64,000 bases of DNA. Source: Yinghuangia seranimata. Lineage in GTDB: Bacteria; Actinomycetota; Actinomycetes; Streptomycetales; Streptomycetaceae. A program made the translations under genes and the position numbers. The notes below the pieces were generated by a model that saw nothing but the letters and a program-made list of their open reading frames with translations, was not told where the DNA came from and did not search any database. The number at the start of each line of letters is the position of its first letter. Position 1 is the stretch's first letter. The stretch lies in NCBI RefSeq assembly GCF_029953285.1, contig NZ_JASAOI010000047.1:89271-153270 (forward strand), given 5' to 3'. Positions 61,201 to 64,000 of the stretch are shown here, in pieces.

Positions 61201-63530
61201 GGACGCACTGCATGACCTGGCCGGACTTCAGCACCAACGCCACGGTCGAGGCCGCGCAGGGCATCAGGATGGACACCAACTACTACTACCTGCCCGACAC
61301 GTGGACGAACTCGTACGGCTCGCCCATGATGAAGAACGCGCCCGGCTACTACACCGGCTCCGGCATGCCGATGCGCTTCACCGACGTCAACGGCACGATG
61401 ATCGACGTCTACCAGGCGACCACCCAGCTGCACGACGAGTTCTGCCAGACCTACCCGCAGCAGTTCAACACGATGGTCGACCGGGCCCAGGGCACCACGG
61501 GCTTCTACGCCGCCATCACGCTGAACAACCACCTCGACAACCGCTCCGCGAACAGCACCGGCACCTGTGACCCGGTCGACCAGACGGCCATCCAGGACGC
61601 GGTCATCGCCGCGGCCAAGGCCAAGAACGTCCCGGTCATCACCGCGAAGCAGCTCCTCGAGTGGACCGACGGCCGCAACCAGTCGTCGATCACCGGCCTG
61701 GCGCGCAACGGCAACACCGTCACCTTCACGGTCAACGCGAACGCCGCCGCGGCCAACCTGATGACGATGCTGCCCACCGCGGGCGCGGGCGGCACGACGC
61801 TGACCGGCCTCACCAAGTCCGGCCTCAACGTCGCCTTCACCAAGAAGACGATCAAGGGCATCGAGTACGCGGTCTTCAACGGCGTCTCGGGCGCTTACAC
61901 CGCGACCTACGCGGCGCCCGGCGGCGGAGGCATGACCCTGTCCTCGCTCACGGCCAACGCGGCACCCGCCGCCGCGCCCGCGGGCCCCGGCGCGGCGCCG
62001 ACGGTCAGCACCCTGACCGCCACGCCCGCGGCGGACGGCAGCGCGACCTTCACCTGGACGACCGACACCGCGTCGACCACCGAGGTCGCCCTCGGCGAGA
62101 AGCCGGACGCCCTGGCGCCGGCCAAGGTCGTCGGCGAGAACGCCGGCGAGCACAAGGTGACGGTCCCGGGCCTCAAGCCGGACACCACCTACTACTACCG
62201 GGTCACCTCGGTCGACTCCGCCGGGCGCCGCACCGTCAGCCCGGACCCGGCGCAGAAGCCCGCGCAGTTCAAGACGCCCAAGGCGGACAAGAAGGCCCCG
62301 AAGATCACCGACCAGGGCGCCGCGCCGTGGCCGGACGGGACCGCCGTCCTGACCTGGAAGACGGACGAGCCCTCGAGCTCCAAGGTCGTGGTCGGCAAGG
62401 GCGCCAAGGACATGCGCGTCGCGAGCGACGACAGCACCCCGGTCACCGACCACAAGGTGGTCGTCACCGGGCTCACCCCCGGCCAGTCCTACCTCTTCCA
62501 GATGGTGTCCAAGGACGCCGCCGGGAACGAGACCGTCTGGTCCGGCAAGAAGGCCGACACCGCGCGCTTCGACATGCCGAAGGACGGCGTCACCGAGCAC
62601 ACCGGTCCGACCTTCGCCTCCGGTGAGCGCACCGGCGGCACCGTCGTCAACGACACCGACGGCACCCTCACCCTCGGCGCCCAGGCCCAGAAGGACTGGG
62701 CCGACGGCACCGGGGCCGGCCCCTGGGGCCACGTCTCGATCAGCCCCGGCGGAAAGACCGTCGTCGCCGACGGCGCCCTGACCGTCGACGGCAGCGCCGC
62801 GGGCACCGGGCTCGCCCCGACGTCCAACCGCAAGCTGGACTTCCAGGCCGTCTTCGACGGCCCGGCGATCCAGGACGCCGGCTGGGGCGACCCGCACGCC
62901 GGGCCGGCCGCCGTCTTCGAATGGCGCGACGGCGCCCTCCACGCCGTGACCCTCGGCGCGGGCGCCAAGGACCGCCAGGACAAGAAGGTCGACGGCGACT
63001 TCGGCGGCGCACCGCACCGCTACACCATCGAACGCGACGGCAAGACCGTCCGCTTCTCGGTGGACGGCCAGCAGGTCGCCGACATCAAGGCCCAGCTCCC
63101 GCCGATGGTGGCGAGTGCGCGGGACAACCTGACCGACCGCATCCCGCTGCGCGTCAAGCAGCTCCAGGACGGAGACAAGGCGACCCAGGGCACCTATACG
63201 TCGCAGATTCTCGACGCGGCGAAGAAGGTCCACTGGCTCCAGGCCAACTGGCAGGCCGACCTGCCCAAGGGCACGTCGCTCAAGGTCTCGGTCCGCACGG
63301 GCACCACGTCCACGCCGGACGCGACCTGGACCCAGTGGCGCGAGCTGCCCGGCCCGGGTGCCGCGGTCGGCGGCGCGTCCCGGTACCTGCAGTACAAGGT
63401 GGAGCTGACCGGCAACGGGGCCGCGGCCCCGACGCTGTACGGCATCACCTTCACCAACGACGCCAAGCCCGCCGTGGAGCCCCCGGGGGCCCCGCAGACG
63501 GGTGAGATGCCGCCGGTGAAGCGGCCGTAG
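58209..63530 (+). CDS. Giant secreted multidomain protein with DUF4082, Ig, deacetylase-like and FN3 domains
   Basis: This 1773-residue exported protein has a signal peptide ending at SAQA (residue 60). Rough order: DUF4082 (62-222), SbsA-type Ig (226-330), DUF4082 (335-491), SbsA-type Ig (498-601), a GATase/ThuA-like domain (613-817; YTTVILGDLDPNA, WVNAGGNLIAMRP), a polysaccharide-deacetylase-like region (872-1157) with VLVSTGDHHNTAQT in the DD position and later His in YEVARHVSQNDNC, a small beta domain, two FN3 domains (1265-1455) and a LamG-like/carbohydrate-binding tail (1464-1737). The deacetylase-like call is inference. A GAGGAG site sits 8 bp before the ATG. There is no LPxTG anchor. 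Confidence 0.85.
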   Translation: MARRHAPPRFRMSRLIHPISAFRATRSRRKKATAISTATTALAAVAALIFTLFSPLSAQAAPCSPCSLFGTTNPGVGPDSETISVELGVRFTPKSNGRILGVKFWKDAANTGVHKGYLWNTTTGTSTQVTFSGETASGWQTALFPTPVNVTAGTQYIASYLAPNGRYTATNGFFNNAWDSEQLTAPATGADGNGVYHAGAGGIMPTDTWNGSNYWVDALFEPGADTVAPTVTATSPTNNATAVPINSALSATFSESVQANTIAWDVRKPDNSQVAGTATWDPATLTATFTPAANLALSTVHTVNLTGAKDAANNTMAPVTWSFTTAATPPSTSTFSIFTGNETVPTPNDDNSPNELGVRFKPTSNGFIKAIKFYKSSANTGPFTVSLWNTAGTRLGGVDNVTNLSGSGWKSVTLASPIAVTANTTYIASYHTMSGNYAYSNGFFSGQSAGNAKIAAPASTGAAPNGVYKYSSNTAFPSDTFEDSNYWVDVLYDTDGSDTTPPTVTGQQPGVNETGVPIALQPAVTFSEAVKPASISFTLKQGATTVPSTLQFDDPNQPTQVVLKPNAPLAYSTQYTLTLGGYQDLAGNNGSGTTWNFTTGAAPPPAPCSSPNTGPVLVITANANPYACYYSEILRAEGLNSFTTLDIGAVNATELNKYTTVILGDLDPNAALVTALTNWVNAGGNLIAMRPRATLSALTGLSAASGVISDQYVKVQDATGPGAGIYADRPIQFHGTADQWTAAADTTVIAELYRRTGAAEPADLGKPAVTKRASGSGTVTSFTFDLAKSVVLTRQGNPAQANKENDTLTDNLRSTDMFYRDWVDLNRVEVPQADEQQRLLANVIETVNREKAPLPRFWYFQGKAGSATPDINPVVLVSTGDHHNTAQTGITYRVSKYNANSDPACANVLTQAQWVKDWRCMRGTFYIWDSNGDATPSAVNSWKTQGYEVARHVSQNDNCIGVNPNSSQSVITSTLTGAFDSSLTDFRDAYGYSPTTSRTHCMTWPDFSTNATVEAAQGIRMDTNYYYLPDTWTNSYGSPMMKNAPGYYTGSGMPMRFTDVNGTMIDVYQATTQLHDEFCQTYPQQFNTMVDRAQGTTGFYAAITLNNHLDNRSANSTGTCDPVDQTAIQDAVIAAAKAKNVPVITAKQLLEWTDGRNQSSITGLARNGNTVTFTVNANAAAANLMTMLPTAGAGGTTLTGLTKSGLNVAFTKKTIKGIEYAVFNGVSGAYTATYAAPGGGGMTLSSLTANAAPAAAPAGPGAAPTVSTLTATPAADGSATFTWTTDTASTTEVALGEKPDALAPAKVVGENAGEHKVTVPGLKPDTTYYYRVTSVDSAGRRTVSPDPAQKPAQFKTPKADKKAPKITDQGAAPWPDGTAVLTWKTDEPSSSKVVVGKGAKDMRVASDDSTPVTDHKVVVTGLTPGQSYLFQMVSKDAAGNETVWSGKKADTARFDMPKDGVTEHTGPTFASGERTGGTVVNDTDGTLTLGAQAQKDWADGTGAGPWGHVSISPGGKTVVADGALTVDGSAAGTGLAPTSNRKLDFQAVFDGPAIQDAGWGDPHAGPAAVFEWRDGALHAVTLGAGAKDRQDKKVDGDFGGAPHRYTIERDGKTVRFSVDGQQVADIKAQLPPMVASARDNLTDRIPLRVKQLQDGDKATQGTYTSQILDAAKKVHWLQANWQADLPKGTSLKVSVRTGTTSTPDATWTQWRELPGPGAAVGGASRYLQYKVELTGNGAAAPTLYGITFTNDAKPAVEPPGAPQTGEMPPVKRP

Positions 63531-63559
63531 AACAGCCCTCCGCACAGCCCTGAACGACC

Positions 63560-63591
63560 GCGTGGGCCCGCCTCCAGAGGCGGGCCCACGC
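63560..63591 (+). terminator. Intrinsic terminator after the giant secreted-protein gene
   Basis: Arms gcgtgggcccgcct (63560-63573) and aggcgggcccacgc (63578-63591), loop ccag, followed by cgattttgt. It separates the gene from the rRNA operon promoter region. Confidence 0.92.
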
Positions 63592-63596
63592 CGATT

Positions 63597-63624
63597 TTGT
63601 GTTGCGGCCCGGGACATGTACTGT
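63597..63624 (+). promoter_or_regulatory. Putative rRNA operon promoter
   Basis: TTGTGT (63597-63602) and TACTGT (63619-63624) are spaced 16 bp apart just after the terminator. The position fits a promoter for the rRNA operon, but other promoters may lie further on; TTGACC ends the window at 63995-64000. Confidence 0.4.
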
Positions 63625-64000
63625 TCTCCGAGTCCGAGCGACACGGGGACGGCTTTCAAAAGCCCCTGGAAGCCCGGACAAGCGGAAAGTAAGGCAGAAA
63701 AGATCTGCTAAGCTGGAAGCGCAGGAAAGAAAGAAACGAAACGCCCGGAGAGACCGGTGAAAGGGTCTCAAAGGAAGCGTCCGTTCCTTGAGAACTCAAC
63801 AGCGTGCCAAAAGTCAACGCCAAATAACAACCCCGGCGTTCACTACAGGATCGACCGTCCAGTCGTCTCCTGGGTGTTCGTAGGGATTCCTTTGGTACAA
63901 AATCCTCCGGCCATGTCAGCGGCCGGGGGTCACAGCAAGGACGCATGCGCTGGTCGGACTATTCCTCCGACGGAGCGCGGCTCCTTCGTATGTGTTGACC
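63625..64000 (+). other. Leader of an rRNA operon (16S gene beyond the window)
   Basis: This gene-free stretch has the conserved actinobacterial pre-16S leader: gaagcgtccgttccttgag followed by aactcaacagcgtgccaaaa (63774-63812), the boxA-like antitermination region tccttgagaactcaacag (63785-63802), and AT-richer RNA-folding sequence. The mature 16S 5' end is not reached. Genes downstream of the window are expected to be 16S, 23S and 5S rRNA. Confidence 0.85.

Noticed and set aside
58092..63659. A very long open frame on the minus strand opposite the giant secreted protein
   Set aside because: It is a frame shadow of high-GC third-position bias; its translation is Val/Arg/Gly-rich with no domains, while the plus strand encodes a signal peptide and known domains.
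1..64000. CRISPR array, tRNA genes and prophage genes
   Set aside because: No regular repeat-spacer array, no tRNA cloverleaf-like intergenic sequence and no phage structural or integrase genes were seen by eye; no scanning tool was run.
63625..64000. Mature 16S rRNA
   Set aside because: The conserved 5' sequence of 16S rRNA is not reached; only the leader is present.

Overview
This window is chromosomal DNA from a very high-GC actinomycete, most likely a member of the Streptomycetales. The evidence is a mycothiol gene (mshC) in the Streptomyces-type order corA / phosphomutase-like / DUF3090 / SCO1664-like / mshC, an AfsQ1/AfsQ2-like two-component system, DUF6643-like and FGLLP-type proteins, and an actinobacterial rRNA-operon leader at the right edge. 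The genus cannot be fixed because the 16S gene itself lies outside the window.

Layout. Positions 1-11.3 kb are core genes: a CorA transporter, the mshC neighbourhood (interrupted by a TetR-MFS efflux pair), a stand-alone ketosynthase, a DUF6643-like protein and an ADP-ribosylglycohydrolase-like protein. Positions 11.3-29.2 kb carry the first block of an extracellular polysaccharide locus. A six-gene minus-strand operon holds a GT4, a Wzz/BY-kinase-like protein, a GT4, a GNAT enzyme, a Wzy-like membrane protein and a sugar aminotransferase. It is followed by a plus-strand set with a GT4, a Wzm/Wzt ABC exporter, two GT4s, a GT2 and an FGLLP membrane protein. Positions 29.2-43.9 kb mix regulators and metabolism: GNAT, XRE/MmyB-type regulator, LLM oxidoreductase, ung, AfsQ-like system with its lipoprotein, macrodomain, methyltransferase, alpha/beta hydrolase, orphan AtpF-like protein, TetR and FBP protein. 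Two more GT4s are scattered among them. Positions 43.9-54.5 kb are the second polysaccharide block. Two divergent operons each carry a NodB-type deacetylase and a CelD/FemAB-like acyltransferase plus a glycosyltransferase. They are followed by the priming phosphoglycosyltransferase, an O-antigen-ligase/polymerase, a NeuD/PglD acetyltransferase and a nucleotide-sugar epimerase. Positions 54.8-63.5 kb hold two very large secreted multidomain proteins sharing DUF4082 and SbsA-type Ig modules. The window ends in the leader of an rRNA operon.

How it fits together (inference). The priming enzyme loads a sugar phosphate on undecaprenyl phosphate; eight GT4 and two GT2 enzymes extend it; aminotransferase, acetyltransferases, epimerase and deacetylases decorate it; Wzm/Wzt exports it; two Wzy/WaaL-like proteins and the Wzz/kinase-like protein may polymerise, ligate or control length; and the two giant secreted proteins may act on the polymer outside the cell. 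No Wzx flippase is visible. The most unusual points are the two giant secreted proteins, the mirrored deacetylase/acyltransferase modules, several proteins with lost catalytic residues (Wzz/kinase Walker A, ADP-ribosylglycohydrolase metal sites, hydrolase histidine, one GT4), an orphan ATP synthase b-like subunit, and a gene-poor stretch with two large inverted repeats near 41.3-41.7 kb.

No tRNA, CRISPR array, prophage or insertion sequence was recognised.
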